The notes under the pieces: generated by a model | Databases searched by the model: none | What the model was told of the DNA's origin: nothing | Seen by the model: the letters and a program-made list of their open reading frames with translations, nothing else | DNA from: Fonticella tunisiensis | GTDB taxonomy: Bacteria; Bacillota; Clostridia; Clostridiales; Caloramatoraceae | Reading direction: 5' to 3' | Length of the DNA: 64,000 nt | Assembly: GCF_004364155.1 (NCBI RefSeq) | Contig: NZ_SOAZ01000008.1 | Coordinates: 61,621 to 125,620 of the forward strand | Part shown: positions 26,773-35,833 of the stretch, one piece after another | How positions within the stretch are numbered: the first letter of the stretch is position 1 | How the letters are laid out: each line of letters opens with the position of its first letter | Program-made: the position numbers and the translations under genes

Positions 26773-27315
26773 ATGGATGAAGTGACTCTGGTTGAAAAAT
26801 GCCGGAGTAGAGATTTGAAGGCCCTTGAGGAACTTTTTATATTATATGAGAAGAAGATATACAACCTCTGCTTTTATACTTTAAAAAACAGCGAAGATGC
26901 AATGGATGCTGCCCAGGAAGCATGTTTAAAGATATATAAATCCATAGATAGGTTTAAAGGGGAAAGCAAGCTGTCAACCTGGATATATAGAATTACATAT
27001 AACACATGCATGGATTACATTAAAAAAAAGAAAAATTGTACTTGCTTTGATGATGTTCCTGAACAGAGTTTGTCTGTGGAAAAGGTGGAGAGCTTGATTG
27101 AAAACAGGGAACTTAGGCAGGACATAAAAAGATGTATAATGGCCCTGAATGATGATTTTAGAACAATTATACTTCTTAGAGATATTAACGGCCTATCATA
27201 TCAGGAAATTTCAGACGTACTTGGAATTCAGGTTGGTACCGTAAAATCAAGGTTAAGCAGGGCAAGGGAAGCATTAAAGGCCGAGTTAATTAAATGCGGT
27301 ATAATCAGGAGGTGA
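26773..27315 (+). CDS. ECF-type RNA polymerase sigma factor
   Basis: A 180-residue extracytoplasmic-function sigma factor. Region 2 spans about 10-90, with the DAMDAAQEACLKIYKSIDRF and LSTWIYRITYNTC segments that bind the -10 element. Region 4 spans about 120-175, with the helix-turn-helix LSYQEISDVLGIQVGTVKSRLSRAR split across its two helices. The start has GGGAGGGAGG. The anti-sigma gene follows after 4 nt, so the pair is co-transcribed. The inducing signal is not evident. Confidence 0.94.
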   Translation: MDEVTLVEKCRSRDLKALEELFILYEKKIYNLCFYTLKNSEDAMDAAQEACLKIYKSIDRFKGESKLSTWIYRITYNTCMDYIKKKKNCTCFDDVPEQSLSVEKVESLIENRELRQDIKRCIMALNDDFRTIILLRDINGLSYQEISDVLGIQVGTVKSRLSRAREALKAELIKCGIIRR

Positions 27316-27319
27316 AATC

Positions 27320-27961
27320 ATGAAGCTGGAACAATATATTGATAAACTTGAAAAAAACGATGATATAGAATGTGGAATGCTTGCAGATCTTGAAGAGAAT
27401 GAACCTTCCATGCTGCATAGCAATATAATGGAAGCAATATACAGAAACAGAGGGACCAGACTTCAATTGATTAAACGCCACTGCTCTGCCTTTGCTGCAG
27501 TGATAATTTTTGTAATAATTATAAGTATGATATCCGGCATCTTCTCCGGAAAATATAAGAAACAAAGTACAGGTGCAGTAAATAGTGCTGCAGATATAGA
27601 GAAAAAAAACGAAGAAATTGTTTTGAATGAGAATTCGGATTTTAGTAAGCAGGCACAGCCAAAAGATTCCAAAGAGAAGAGGGGATTAAGTGGTAATGCG
27701 TTAAATTTCGGAGGAGATTACGCATTTGAGATAGACATCAACAACAGCAACAAAAAAGCCTTAGATTTTATCAAAAGCAGAGGCATATTGCTCGAAAGCA
27801 ATTTGTATAAAATAAAAGTTTCTGATTTTGAAATATTGAAAAAGATGCTTGATGAAAAGAATATAATACCTGACGTTAACTATGCAGCTATATCAAAGGA
27901 GAGGCTAAAATCAATAGAAGAAGAAGGAGTATATAAAGTTATAAAAATTAATATTAAGTAA
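27320..27961 (+). CDS. Probable anti-sigma factor, membrane-anchored
   Basis: A 213-residue protein next to the ECF sigma gene. A cytoplasmic N-terminus of about 54 residues would hold the sigma factor, a single span covers about 55-75, and an extracytoplasmic part of about 135 residues follows. There is no HxxxCxxC zinc motif, so it is not a ZAS-type anti-sigma. The role is inferred from position and topology. A terminator closes the operon. Confidence 0.75.
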   Translation: MKLEQYIDKLEKNDDIECGMLADLEENEPSMLHSNIMEAIYRNRGTRLQLIKRHCSAFAAVIIFVIIISMISGIFSGKYKKQSTGAVNSAADIEKKNEEIVLNENSDFSKQAQPKDSKEKRGLSGNALNFGGDYAFEIDINNSNKKALDFIKSRGILLESNLYKIKVSDFEILKKMLDEKNIIPDVNYAAISKERLKSIEEEGVYKVIKINIK

Positions 27962-27983
27962 CTCTTTGATGGTTACTTTTTTT
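27956..27983 (+). terminator. Terminator of the sigma/anti-sigma operon
   Basis: AAGTAAC/GTTACTT with a 9-nt loop, followed by T residues; it overlaps the stop codon. Confidence 0.7.
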
Positions 27984-28140
27984 ATGTATGTTTTTACATA
28001 TTCTATTAGTTTATATATAATGTACTTATATGGATACGAATAATTTAATAGCCTTATTTATAAACAATCTGTGCAAAAAGATAATGTGAGTAACTTACAG
28101 ACATATTTCTAGAGTTATTTGTTATAAAGGAGAGATAGCT

Positions 28141-30711
28141 TTGAAAAAGAAAAAGTTAGTGATACTTGACGGCAACAGTCTGTTAAACAGAGCTTTTTAT
28201 GCATTGCCTCCCATGTCAACTTCAACGGGCCATCCTACCAATGCAATATATGGTTTTACAACTATGCTCTTAAAGATATTAAACGATATTAAACCCGATT
28301 ATATTGCAGCAGCCTTTGATAGAAAGGCTCCTACCTTCAGACACATTGAGTATAAAGATTATAAGGCGGGCAGAAAAAAAATGCCTGATGAGCTTGCACA
28401 GCAGATTGAGCCTGCAAAGGAACTTTTAAAGGCGTTTAACATTGGAATATTTGAAATGGATGGTTATGAGGCTGATGATATCATAGGGACAATAGCTAAA
28501 AGGTATGAGTCTAATGACCTTGAAGTTATAATATTTACGGGGGACAGAGATGCACTTCAACTTGTTTCGGATTACACAAAAGTTATGATAACCAGAAAAG
28601 GAATAACTGACATTGATGTATATGATGTAAAGGCAATTAAAGAGAAATACAACGTTACTCCTGAGGGAATTATTGATCTAAAGGGGCTAATGGGAGATTC
28701 GTCCGATAATATTCCTGGTGTTGCAGGCGTTGGAGAAAAAACTGCTGTAAAACTTTTAAGTGAATTTGGAAGTTTGGAAAATTTATATAACAACCTGGAT
28801 AAAGTGTCAGGAAAAAAGCTTAAAGAAAATCTCGAAACTCATAGGGAGGATGCTTTTTTCAGCAAAAAACTTGCTACTATAGACAGGAACGCCCCTATTG
28901 ATGTGGATATAGAATCCATAAAGGTAGAAAACATAAATGTTAATAGAGTTAGAGAATTATTTTTAGAATATGAATTTAAAAGCCTTTTAGATAGGTTAAA
29001 GGATAAGAATGGAGAAGATACTTCTGGCATAGAGTTCCCTGAAATAAAAGAAGCTGATGACATTGAATTGATATTAAAGAATGTTTTGAAAAAAGGAGTA
29101 CTGAATTTTGTATTTATATCAATCGACAAAACTGTTGAAGGTATGATAATTGATGGAGGTTATTTTATTAAAAGAGAACAAATATCATGCTTTAAAGGAA
29201 TATTTGAATCACCGAAAATCGAGAAAAACACATTTGGAGCAAAACAGGCCTATCTATTTTTAAATAAAGCAGGTATAAAACTTGAAAATCTTGATTTTGA
29301 TGCGGAAATTGCTTCATATTTACTGAATCCTTCTGAAAACAGGTATGAAATATCAAGCCTCCTCAGAAATTATGCTGGTATAACAATAAATGAAGGAGAG
29401 GGTGCAAATATCAACAGTATAACAGCATTTTTTGTTAACAATCTAGAAATTATAAAGGAAAAAATGCTTAAGGATATCGAAGTTCATGGTATGCTGGAAC
29501 TCCTAAGGAAAGTTGAAATGCCTCTTATCGAGGTTTTGGCTTCAATGGAGATTACAGGTTTCAAAGTTGATAGGGAAACTCTCAGACAGATTGGGTTTGA
29601 TTTAAGCGAAGAGATAGACAGTCTTACCGGCGAAATATACGATCTTGCTGGAGAGGAGTTTAACATAAATTCTCCAAAGCAGCTGGGAGTGATATTGTTT
29701 GAAAAGCTTGGGCTGCCGGTTATAAAAAAGACCAAAACTGGATATTCAACGGATGCAGAGGTGCTTGATGAACTATCGGATAAACACGCCATCGTTGAAA
29801 AGATTTTAAGCTACAGGCAGCTTGTAAAGCTTAAATCTACATACATTGACGGCCTTTTAAGCAGCATAAATGAAGATGGAAAGATACATTCAAGCTTTAA
29901 TCAAACTGTTACTGCTACGGGGAGAATATCAAGTACAGAGCCTAATCTTCAGAATATACCTATAAAAATGGAACAGGGAAGGCGGATAAGAAAAGCCTTT
30001 ATACCTGAAAATGACAATTATATAATTGTCTCAGCGGATTATTCACAAATCGAACTTAGAGTCCTGGCTCATATATCAGGGGATAAAAACCTAATTGATG
30101 CCTTTAAGCAGGGACAGGATATACATAGAAGAACAGCCTCTGAAGTCTTTGGGGTACCAATGGATGAGGTAACAACCCTTCAGAGAAACAGGGCAAAGGC
30201 TGTAAACTTTGGTATTGTATATGGATTAAGCGATTATGGGCTTTCTAAAGATTTGAAAATATCGCGTAAGGAAGCAAAAAAATATATAGAAAACTATTTT
30301 AAAAGATACAGCGGGGTTAAAAGATACATGGAAGACACAATAAATACTGCAAAGATAAAAGGATATGTTACGACTTTGATGAATAGAATAAGATATATAC
30401 CAGAGGTTAAATCATCAAACAAAAATGTAAAATCCCTTGGAGAAAGACTGGCAATGAATACTCCAATACAGGGTACTGCTGCAGATATAATAAAAATTGC
30501 CATGGTTAAAGTTTATAGAAGAATTAAAGAAGAGAGGCTCAAGTCAAAACTTATTTTACAGGTTCATGATGAGTTGGTTCTTGAAGTACACAGAGATGAA
30601 CTGGCATATGTAAAAAAGTTAGTAAGGGAGGAAATGGAAGGGGCGGTAAAACTTTCCGTTCCCCTAATAGTGGATATCAATGAAGGAAACAACTGGTATG
30701 ATGCTAAGTAG
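28141..30711 (+). CDS. polA: DNA polymerase I
   Basis: An 856-residue family A polymerase for Okazaki-fragment processing and repair. Residues 1-290 form the 5' nuclease with its aspartates (AAFDRKAPTFR, DGYEADDIIG, LMGDSSDNIPG). Residues about 300-470 are the 3'-5' exonuclease fold without the catalytic DxE motif (it reads FISIDKT), so proofreading is probably lost, as in many Firmicutes. The polymerase domain has motif A SADYSQIELR (near 631), motif B RAKAVNFGIVYG and motif C QVHDELVLEV. The start is TTG 28141 after AAAGGAGA. coaE follows 8 nt later. Confidence 0.96.
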   Translation: MKKKKLVILDGNSLLNRAFYALPPMSTSTGHPTNAIYGFTTMLLKILNDIKPDYIAAAFDRKAPTFRHIEYKDYKAGRKKMPDELAQQIEPAKELLKAFNIGIFEMDGYEADDIIGTIAKRYESNDLEVIIFTGDRDALQLVSDYTKVMITRKGITDIDVYDVKAIKEKYNVTPEGIIDLKGLMGDSSDNIPGVAGVGEKTAVKLLSEFGSLENLYNNLDKVSGKKLKENLETHREDAFFSKKLATIDRNAPIDVDIESIKVENINVNRVRELFLEYEFKSLLDRLKDKNGEDTSGIEFPEIKEADDIELILKNVLKKGVLNFVFISIDKTVEGMIIDGGYFIKREQISCFKGIFESPKIEKNTFGAKQAYLFLNKAGIKLENLDFDAEIASYLLNPSENRYEISSLLRNYAGITINEGEGANINSITAFFVNNLEIIKEKMLKDIEVHGMLELLRKVEMPLIEVLASMEITGFKVDRETLRQIGFDLSEEIDSLTGEIYDLAGEEFNINSPKQLGVILFEKLGLPVIKKTKTGYSTDAEVLDELSDKHAIVEKILSYRQLVKLKSTYIDGLLSSINEDGKIHSSFNQTVTATGRISSTEPNLQNIPIKMEQGRRIRKAFIPENDNYIIVSADYSQIELRVLAHISGDKNLIDAFKQGQDIHRRTASEVFGVPMDEVTTLQRNRAKAVNFGIVYGLSDYGLSKDLKISRKEAKKYIENYFKRYSGVKRYMEDTINTAKIKGYVTTLMNRIRYIPEVKSSNKNVKSLGERLAMNTPIQGTAADIIKIAMVKVYRRIKEERLKSKLILQVHDELVLEVHRDELAYVKKLVREEMEGAVKLSVPLIVDINEGNNWYDAK

Positions 30712-30719
30712 GTGATGTA

Positions 30720-31331
30720 ATGGTTATCGTTGGACTTACCGGAGGCATAGCTTCCGGTAAAAGTACAATCTCGAATATGATAAGAAAATATAACATACCT
30801 GTTATAGATGCAGATATAATTGCAAGAGAAATAGTTATGAAGGGGAGCCCTGTGCTTAATAGAATTATCAGTGAATTTGGAGATGATGTATTAAATCATG
30901 ACGGCACTTTGAACAGAAAAAGGTTAGCCGATATTGTTTTTAGCGATAAAGAAAAACTTAAAAAACTTAACATGATAACACATCCTGTTATTAAAGCTGA
31001 AATCATAAAACAGATAGAAGCTTTGAGGGAGAGAAACACAAGCTGCTGTGTTATAGATGTACCTTTACTGATAGAGGGAGGATTTACTGACATAGTAGAT
31101 TATGTCGTGTTAATTTACGTGGATGATAAAACTCAGCTTCAAAGGCTAATGGACAGAGATAGGTTAAGCAAAGGAGAAGCAAAAAAAAGAATATCTTCCC
31201 AGATGAAATTCAGTGAAAAGAAGAAGTACGCTGATTTTATAATAGATAATAGCGGGAGTATCGAAGACACCAGAAGGGAGGTTGACAGAGTGATTAAAGG
31301 AATATGTTCGATGGAGGGGCTAAATGTTTAA
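30720..31331 (+). CDS. coaE: Dephospho-CoA kinase
   Basis: A 203-residue P-loop kinase making CoA from dephospho-CoA and ATP. The P-loop GGIASGKST is at 8-16, and the IDADIIAREIV and DVPLLIEGG segments are typical. It follows polA by 8 nt and overlaps the next gene by 8 nt, the common polA-coaE-slt arrangement. Confidence 0.95.
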   Translation: MVIVGLTGGIASGKSTISNMIRKYNIPVIDADIIAREIVMKGSPVLNRIISEFGDDVLNHDGTLNRKRLADIVFSDKEKLKKLNMITHPVIKAEIIKQIEALRERNTSCCVIDVPLLIEGGFTDIVDYVVLIYVDDKTQLQRLMDRDRLSKGEAKKRISSQMKFSEKKKYADFIIDNSGSIEDTRREVDRVIKGICSMEGLNV

Positions 31332-31875
31332 AAAAGCAGTTATTGTGGTTTTGATCGTAGTATTCGTGCTAGTTTTGAATGTTAAAAATATTATGAAATT
31401 CTTCTATCCTGTTATTTACAGCAACATAGTTGAAAAATATTCTACTGAATATAATATTGATTCAAGGCTTGTGTATTCTCTTATAAAAGTTGAGAGCAAG
31501 TTTAATCCATATGCAAAGTCCAGCAAGGGTGCCATTGGGCTTATGCAAATTACACCTCAAACAGGAAGGTATATATCAAAACTCATAGGTGAAAAGGAAT
31601 TTAATGCAGATACACTTTATGATCCTGATACTAATGTACGATACGGTTGTTTTTATATATCAAAACTTTACAAGGATTTTGATGGAAATATTGATATTAT
31701 ACTTGCTGCATATAATGGTGGAGAAGGTAATGTAAGGAAGTGGTTAAGGGAAGAAAGTGATGGCACTAGATATTTAAAAATCGAAGATATTCCCTTTTCT
31801 GAAACCAAAAGTTATGTTTATAAAGTTAAAAAAAATTATAAGATATATAAGTTTTTGTACAGCCAGCGAATGTAA
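31324..31875 (+). CDS. Lytic transglycosylase, Slt type
   Basis: A 183-residue murein lyase. An N-terminal membrane anchor (about 5-20) places the SLT domain outside. The catalytic Glu57 is in IKVESKFNP, followed by GAIGLMQITP and a C-terminal AAYNGGEGNVRKW. It cleaves the glycan strand to anhydro-muropeptides. It overlaps the end of coaE. Confidence 0.93.
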   Translation: MFKKAVIVVLIVVFVLVLNVKNIMKFFYPVIYSNIVEKYSTEYNIDSRLVYSLIKVESKFNPYAKSSKGAIGLMQITPQTGRYISKLIGEKEFNADTLYDPDTNVRYGCFYISKLYKDFDGNIDIILAAYNGGEGNVRKWLREESDGTRYLKIEDIPFSETKSYVYKVKKNYKIYKFLYSQRM

Positions 31876-31919
31876 TAGAAGTACTTTCATAACTACAACA
31901 AAAATATTTTGAAAAAATA

Positions 31920-31948
31920 TTGACAGCATTTAATCGAGCTGATAAAAT
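31920..31948 (+). promoter_or_regulatory. Promoter of tRNA-Leu(GAG)
   Basis: TTGACA (31920-31925), 17-bp spacer, TAAAAT (31943-31948), ending 12 nt before the tRNA. Confidence 0.75.
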
Positions 31949-31960
31949 TAGTTATGTCAG

Positions 31961-32044
31961 GCGGAGATGGCGGAATCGGCAGACGCGCACGTTTGAGGGG
32001 CGTGTGGGTATCCCGTGCGGGTTCAAGTCCCGCTCTCCGCACCA
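31961..32044 (+). tRNA. tRNA-Leu (anticodon GAG)
   Basis: Class II cloverleaf: acceptor GCGGAGA/TCTCCGC, discriminator A, encoded CCA, anticodon loop TTGAGGG within CACGT/GCGTG, and a long variable arm. It reads CTC and CTT codons. Confidence 0.94.
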
Positions 32045-32047
32045 AGT

Positions 32048-32070
32048 GACCGGGTTTCCGGTCTTTTTTT
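32048..32070 (+). terminator. Terminator after tRNA-Leu(GAG)
   Basis: GACCGG/CCGGTC with a GTTT loop and a run of seven T residues. Confidence 0.92.
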
Positions 32071-32177
32071 TATGTTTTATAAGTTTGAAAATTAAAATAA
32101 ATTAAATTAAAAAGGATTTTGATAAAAAATATAGAATAATGATAAATATATATAGTTATAGGGAATTAGGTGATGAT

Positions 32178-32696
32178 ATGATACCTATTAATATTGACTG
32201 CAGCGGTATAGTTGTTAGAAACATCGAAATGAACGAACTTGGTTTGGTACTGGATTGCATAAATGAATCACGTGATAATCTTCAGGCTCTTGGTAGAAAA
32301 TCAGAGATAAGCATAGAGGACTTAAAGCAAAGATATATAGAGACTCTTATAAATTCAATGGAGTTTTTCTGTGGCATTTATCAAAACAACGTAATGATAG
32401 GAATTATAAAGGGGAGAATTGAAAACAAAAATCCAAAAGAGCTGTGTATACTGTCTTTTGTACTATTAGAAAAATATAGAAGAAAGGGGATGGGATCCAG
32501 AGTTATTAGTTGCTTTGAAAAGTATTTTGAAAGCAACTACTCAATCAAAAATTTTTGTGCCATGGTAATGAAAGACAATTTAGTTGCACAGCGATTCTGG
32601 GTAAAAAATCATTATAAACTGACCCGTATCACACAGGGAGTCAATTTAAAAGAAGAGATGGGAATAAGTATCTTTGAAAAAAAAGGGGGAATATAA
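32178..32696 (+). CDS. GNAT-family N-acetyltransferase
   Basis: A 172-residue acetyl-CoA-dependent acyltransferase. The acetyl-CoA loop reads KYRRKGMGSRVI, close to the R/Q-x-x-G-x-G/A consensus, after a strand ending CILSFVLL. The start is taken at 32178 because AGGTGAT precedes it; an in-frame ATG at 32139 has no site. The substrate cannot be predicted. The next gene starts 2 nt after its stop. Confidence 0.82.
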   Translation: MIPINIDCSGIVVRNIEMNELGLVLDCINESRDNLQALGRKSEISIEDLKQRYIETLINSMEFFCGIYQNNVMIGIIKGRIENKNPKELCILSFVLLEKYRRKGMGSRVISCFEKYFESNYSIKNFCAMVMKDNLVAQRFWVKNHYKLTRITQGVNLKEEMGISIFEKKGGI

Positions 32697-32697
32697 G

Positions 32698-33339
32698 GTG
32701 GACAAAAATACTGTGTGGTATATTGAAAAGAAACTTGAGAGAACAAAGGCAGCCCTTGTAAAAAAGAATTATGATGTTTATATAGTTGAAAGTAAAGAAG
32801 AAGCTCTTTCTAAAGTAATTGACCTGATAGAGAAAGGCAGTACAGTTTCCTTTGGAGGGTCTATGACCGTAATTGATTCAGGAATGGTAGAGGCTTTGAG
32901 AAAGTGCGATTTAAACCTTCTTGATAGATACAAGGAGGGTCTAACTCCTGATGAAATACAGAAGGTTTTCAGGGATAGCTTTTTTGCTGACTACTATATA
33001 ACAAGCAGCAATGCCATTACTGAAAATGGAGAGCTTGTAAACCTGGATGGAACAGGCAATCGAGCCGCAGCTATGATTTTTGGTCCTAAGAAGGTAATTA
33101 TTGTTGCAGGGTACAACAAAATTGTCAGGGATCTAAACGAAGCCTATAATAGGGTGAGAAACTGTGCAGCACCTAAAAATTGTAAAAGGCTGTCCCGTAA
33201 AACACCTTGTACAGAAACTGGAGTATGTATGGATTGTTCATCGGGTGATAGAATATGCAACTACTACGTAGTGACCTACAGACAAAACGTCAAAGGGCGA
33301 GGAATAGTTATACTTGTTAAAGAGGAATTGGGGTATTAG
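32698..33339 (+). CDS. LUD-domain (LutC/YkgG-like) protein
   Basis: A 213-residue protein starting at GTG 32698, 8 nt after AAGGGGG. The LUD fold shows in the VSFGGSMTVIDSGM and ITENGELVNLDGTGNR stretches and IFGPKKVIIVAG. The C-terminal part has several Cys (CKRLSRKTPC, CMDC), a pattern of the stand-alone clostridial LUD subgroup. LUD proteins in lut operons serve lactate oxidation, but no lutA/lutB lies here, so the role is open. Confidence 0.83.
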   Translation: MDKNTVWYIEKKLERTKAALVKKNYDVYIVESKEEALSKVIDLIEKGSTVSFGGSMTVIDSGMVEALRKCDLNLLDRYKEGLTPDEIQKVFRDSFFADYYITSSNAITENGELVNLDGTGNRAAAMIFGPKKVIIVAGYNKIVRDLNEAYNRVRNCAAPKNCKRLSRKTPCTETGVCMDCSSGDRICNYYVVTYRQNVKGRGIVILVKEELGY

Positions 33340-33429
33340 GTTTAAAGCACATAAATTAAAAATTACAAATTTACCATGCCAGTTTTGGCTTTTAAAGTGG
33401 GATATAAAGTTATAAGAAATATTTTTCAA

Positions 33430-33457
33430 AAAAGAGCGATTTTGGTTTCGCTCTTTT
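33430..33457 (+). terminator. Terminator
   Basis: AAAAGAGCGA/TCGCTCTTTT with an 8-nt loop and a T run. Confidence 0.88.
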
Positions 33458-33558
33458 TTAATTTTTTGGTGTGCTATTTAATATAAATTAAGTATATAAA
33501 TAAACGTAAACCTTTTTAATAAATCAATTCATTTCAAAATAAAACGGGAGGGAAAAAT

Positions 33559-34344
33559 ATGAGATATACGAGGCTGGACATACAAAAAAAATATTATGGA
33601 AAAACGGCGAAACTAATTATACAATTTTTTGTTGTGCTGCCGCTTCTTGCCCTTTTAATAGGAAATTTACTTACAAGATTTATTATTATACCCCAAATTG
33701 AAAGAAGCCTTGCGGGAAACGATAAGAGTACCGTATCTGCATATAAAATAGAAAAAACTAATAGTCTTTATTATTTACAGGCGGGAGTTTTTTCAAACAA
33801 GGAGAATGCAAATTTTTTAGTTAATGGATTAAAAGAAAGGGGTTTTGCTGCAGCTTTAGTGCAGGATCAGGAAAAGTATAGGATTGTTGTTGGATATTCT
33901 GATGATGCAAACGAATTAAACAAAAGGAAAGAAGAATTAAAGGCAGCAGGCTATAATGGATTAATAAATGAGGTAAATCTTAAACTTTTGGACAAAGATG
34001 GTAAGGAAGAATTAAAATTTATAAAGGAATATTTGACGGCTGTATCAGGAATTATAAAAGCCCAGGCAGAATATGCTAGTGATTCATCTCAGATTAAGGA
34101 TATTAAATCCGACGATGCCCTTTTAATGCTTAAAAAAAAATATGAAAAGGTAATGGACTTAAATATAAAAAACGACATTAAATCAAATCTGGATTCCTTC
34201 AATAATTCTTTCATGGAAAGGATGACTAAATTTGATTCCAGTATGAATTCGAATAACAGAGAGTGCGCCAACCAGATAATTTCTGAGGAAATTATAATGC
34301 TTTACAACTTTTTTAAAGATTTTACACAGCAATATCTCCTTTAA
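33559..34344 (+). CDS. SPOR-domain membrane protein
   Basis: A 261-residue single-span protein. A cytoplasmic N-terminus of about 18 residues is followed by a membrane helix (about 19-45) and a SPOR domain at about 72-142 (YYLQAGVFSNKENA, then EKYRIVVGY). SPOR domains bind denuded glycan at the septum or spore cortex. The C-terminal 110 residues are helical. GGGAGGG precedes the start. It could act in division or sporulation; the sequence does not decide. Confidence 0.85.
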   Translation: MRYTRLDIQKKYYGKTAKLIIQFFVVLPLLALLIGNLLTRFIIIPQIERSLAGNDKSTVSAYKIEKTNSLYYLQAGVFSNKENANFLVNGLKERGFAAALVQDQEKYRIVVGYSDDANELNKRKEELKAAGYNGLINEVNLKLLDKDGKEELKFIKEYLTAVSGIIKAQAEYASDSSQIKDIKSDDALLMLKKKYEKVMDLNIKNDIKSNLDSFNNSFMERMTKFDSSMNSNNRECANQIISEEIIMLYNFFKDFTQQYLL

Positions 34345-34346
34345 TA

Positions 34347-34399
34347 CAATGGGCTAAATTCACTTTTTGCACTACTCTGAAAAGCCCATTGGCAAAAAG
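34347..34399 (+). ncRNA. Two interleaved stems, pseudoknot or alternative hairpins
   Basis: CAATGGGCT (34347-34355) pairs with AGCCCATTG (34383-34391), 9 bp. In its loop, CTTTTTGC (34363-34370) pairs with GCAAAAAG (34392-34399), 8 bp, directly after the first stem. Linkers are too short for both to form easily at once, so mutually exclusive hairpins are likelier. It begins 3 nt after the SPOR gene stop. Confidence 0.45.
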
Positions 34400-34425
34400 C
34401 AGAAAATATATACAGGTAGGCGCTG

Positions 34426-34520
34426 CGATAAAAAATATATTTCATTCACCAGTACGCTTAGCAAAGAAGTTCTAAGGCTCGGGATTTGAAAAAATGTGAA
34501 TTTCATATATTTTTTTATCG
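34426..34520 (+). ncRNA. Long imperfect stem-loop, candidate structured RNA or small mobile remnant
   Basis: The outer arms 34426-34440 and 34505-34520 pair over 15 bp with one bulge. A 3x3 internal loop and 6 bp (ATTCAC/GTGAAT) follow. The apical region holds a 5-bp hairpin CTTAG/CTAAG (34457-34476). It is AT-rich but extended enough to be unlikely by chance. Confidence 0.45.
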
Positions 34521-34751
34521 ACCCTTAGATACTGCAAAACGTTAAGGTGAATATAAAAGCTTTCTTAGCTTAAGATTAGATTTTTAATATTGAAACTGTT
34601 TTCAAATCTTGTGGTGAATTTTGTTTCAAGTGGAGCTAATTTTATCCTTAAAAGACGTTTTGGTATATGTTTGAAAGCAGAGGGATTAGAGGAATTGTTA
34701 AAAATATATTTACATCTGAAGTATTAAGTTGAATTAAAGAGTATGTTTACG

Positions 34752-34810
34752 AGGACTTGAGCGTATAAGCGCTAATTTATGAATCAAAGGGCTGTAAAGG
34801 TCCTTTTTAT
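34752..34810 (+). terminator. Terminator-like fold at the end of the gene-free region
   Basis: AGGAC (34752-34756) pairs with GTCCT (34800-34804) around an inner AGCG/CGCT hairpin, followed by TTTTTATTTTAT. Confidence 0.4.
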
Positions 34811-34961
34811 TTTATATTATTAAAAATATGTGAAAGTTTTTTATTAAAACTTTAAATGACTTGTACAGACTAACATTAAATGTTAAACTATTTAAGTAGA
34901 AAATTTAACTTGCCTGTTTAAAAATTGAATAATTACTCAATAATTATAAAGGGGGATACAT

Positions 34962-35225
34962 ATGGGGGGGCGGCCTGGTAAAGGTACAGGTTTGTTAATT
35001 CTTTTGCTTTTATTATGTGGACTTGCAGGAGGACTGATTGGGGAGCTTTTAGGGCAGAATATTGGCCTTCTATCTTTCCTGAAAAATTACACTTCTGTTG
35101 GAATGTCACAGCCAGTAGTATTAAACCTCAGGCTAGTGTCTTTTACTTTTGGAATTAACTTTAATATAAACCTGCTATCTTTACTGGGAATGATAATGGG
35201 ATATTTTATCTATAAAAAGTTGTAG
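34962..35225 (+). CDS. DUF4321 membrane protein
   Basis: An 87-residue membrane protein with two hydrophobic segments (about 10-30 and 65-85) and an N-terminal GGRPGKGTG. The DUF4321 family typically lies just upstream of maf in Clostridia, as here (8-nt gap). AAGGGGG precedes the start. Function is unknown. Confidence 0.85.
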   Translation: MGGRPGKGTGLLILLLLLCGLAGGLIGELLGQNIGLLSFLKNYTSVGMSQPVVLNLRLVSFTFGINFNINLLSLLGMIMGYFIYKKL

Positions 35226-35233
35226 GTGGTTAT

Positions 35234-35833
35234 GTGAAAAGGTTAATTTTAGCATCCTCTTCACCAAGAAGAATTGAAATACTTAAAAACTTGGGGCTTG
35301 AATTTGAAGTTATTCCTTCTAATTTTGAAGAATCATTAGTAGATGACCAGCCCCAAAGGCTTGTATGTAAGCTGGCAGAATCGAAGGCAAAGGATGTTAT
35401 ATCAAAGGCTCCCAGTGACAGCATAATAATTGCCGCTGATACCGTTGTTGTAAAGGATAAAAGAATATTTGGAAAACCAAAATCTCAAAATGAAGCATAT
35501 GAAATGCTCAGGGAGCTAAGCGGCAGCAGTCACAAAGTAGTGACTGGCATATGCATTGTAGATAATATTAATGAACTTGAGGTTGCAGACTACGAGGAAA
35601 CAACAGTTTATTTTAAAGAACTATCCGATGATGAAATATGGAATTATATTAAAACAGGCGAACCTATAGACAAGGCTGGTGCTTATGGCATACAGAGCCT
35701 TGGCGGTTTATTTGTAAAAAAAATTGATGGATGCTATTTTAATGTAATGGGGCTTCCTGTTTATAAATTATATACGATGATGGGGGAACTTGGAATAAAT
35801 ATTTTAACCGAGGTAGTAAAAAATGGGAAATAA
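35234..35833 (+). CDS. maf: Maf-family nucleotide pyrophosphatase
   Basis: A 199-residue enzyme of the Maf/YhdE type that hydrolyses non-canonical or m5- nucleoside triphosphates such as dTTP/UTP. It shows the N-terminal LASSSPRRIEIL, the IAADTVV active-site strand with Asp, the GKP loop and DKAGAYGIQ. It starts at GTG 35234 after GTAGGTGG and overlaps radC by 11 nt. Confidence 0.95.
   Translation: MKRLILASSSPRRIEILKNLGLEFEVIPSNFEESLVDDQPQRLVCKLAESKAKDVISKAPSDSIIIAADTVVVKDKRIFGKPKSQNEAYEMLRELSGSSHKVVTGICIVDNINELEVADYEETTVYFKELSDDEIWNYIKTGEPIDKAGAYGIQSLGGLFVKKIDGCYFNVMGLPVYKLYTMMGELGINILTEVVKNGK

Larger units (their letters stand above)
34345..34961. other. 617-bp region without genes, rich in predicted RNA structure
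   Basis: No ORF with a ribosome binding site is present on either strand. The first 180 nt hold two interleaved complementary pairs (34347-34399) and a long imperfect stem (34426-34520). The last part has a terminator-like fold (34752-34810). The middle (about 34560-34740) is AT-rich with no clear element; it may be a decayed gene. The whole could be one long non-coding transcript. Confidence 0.5.
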
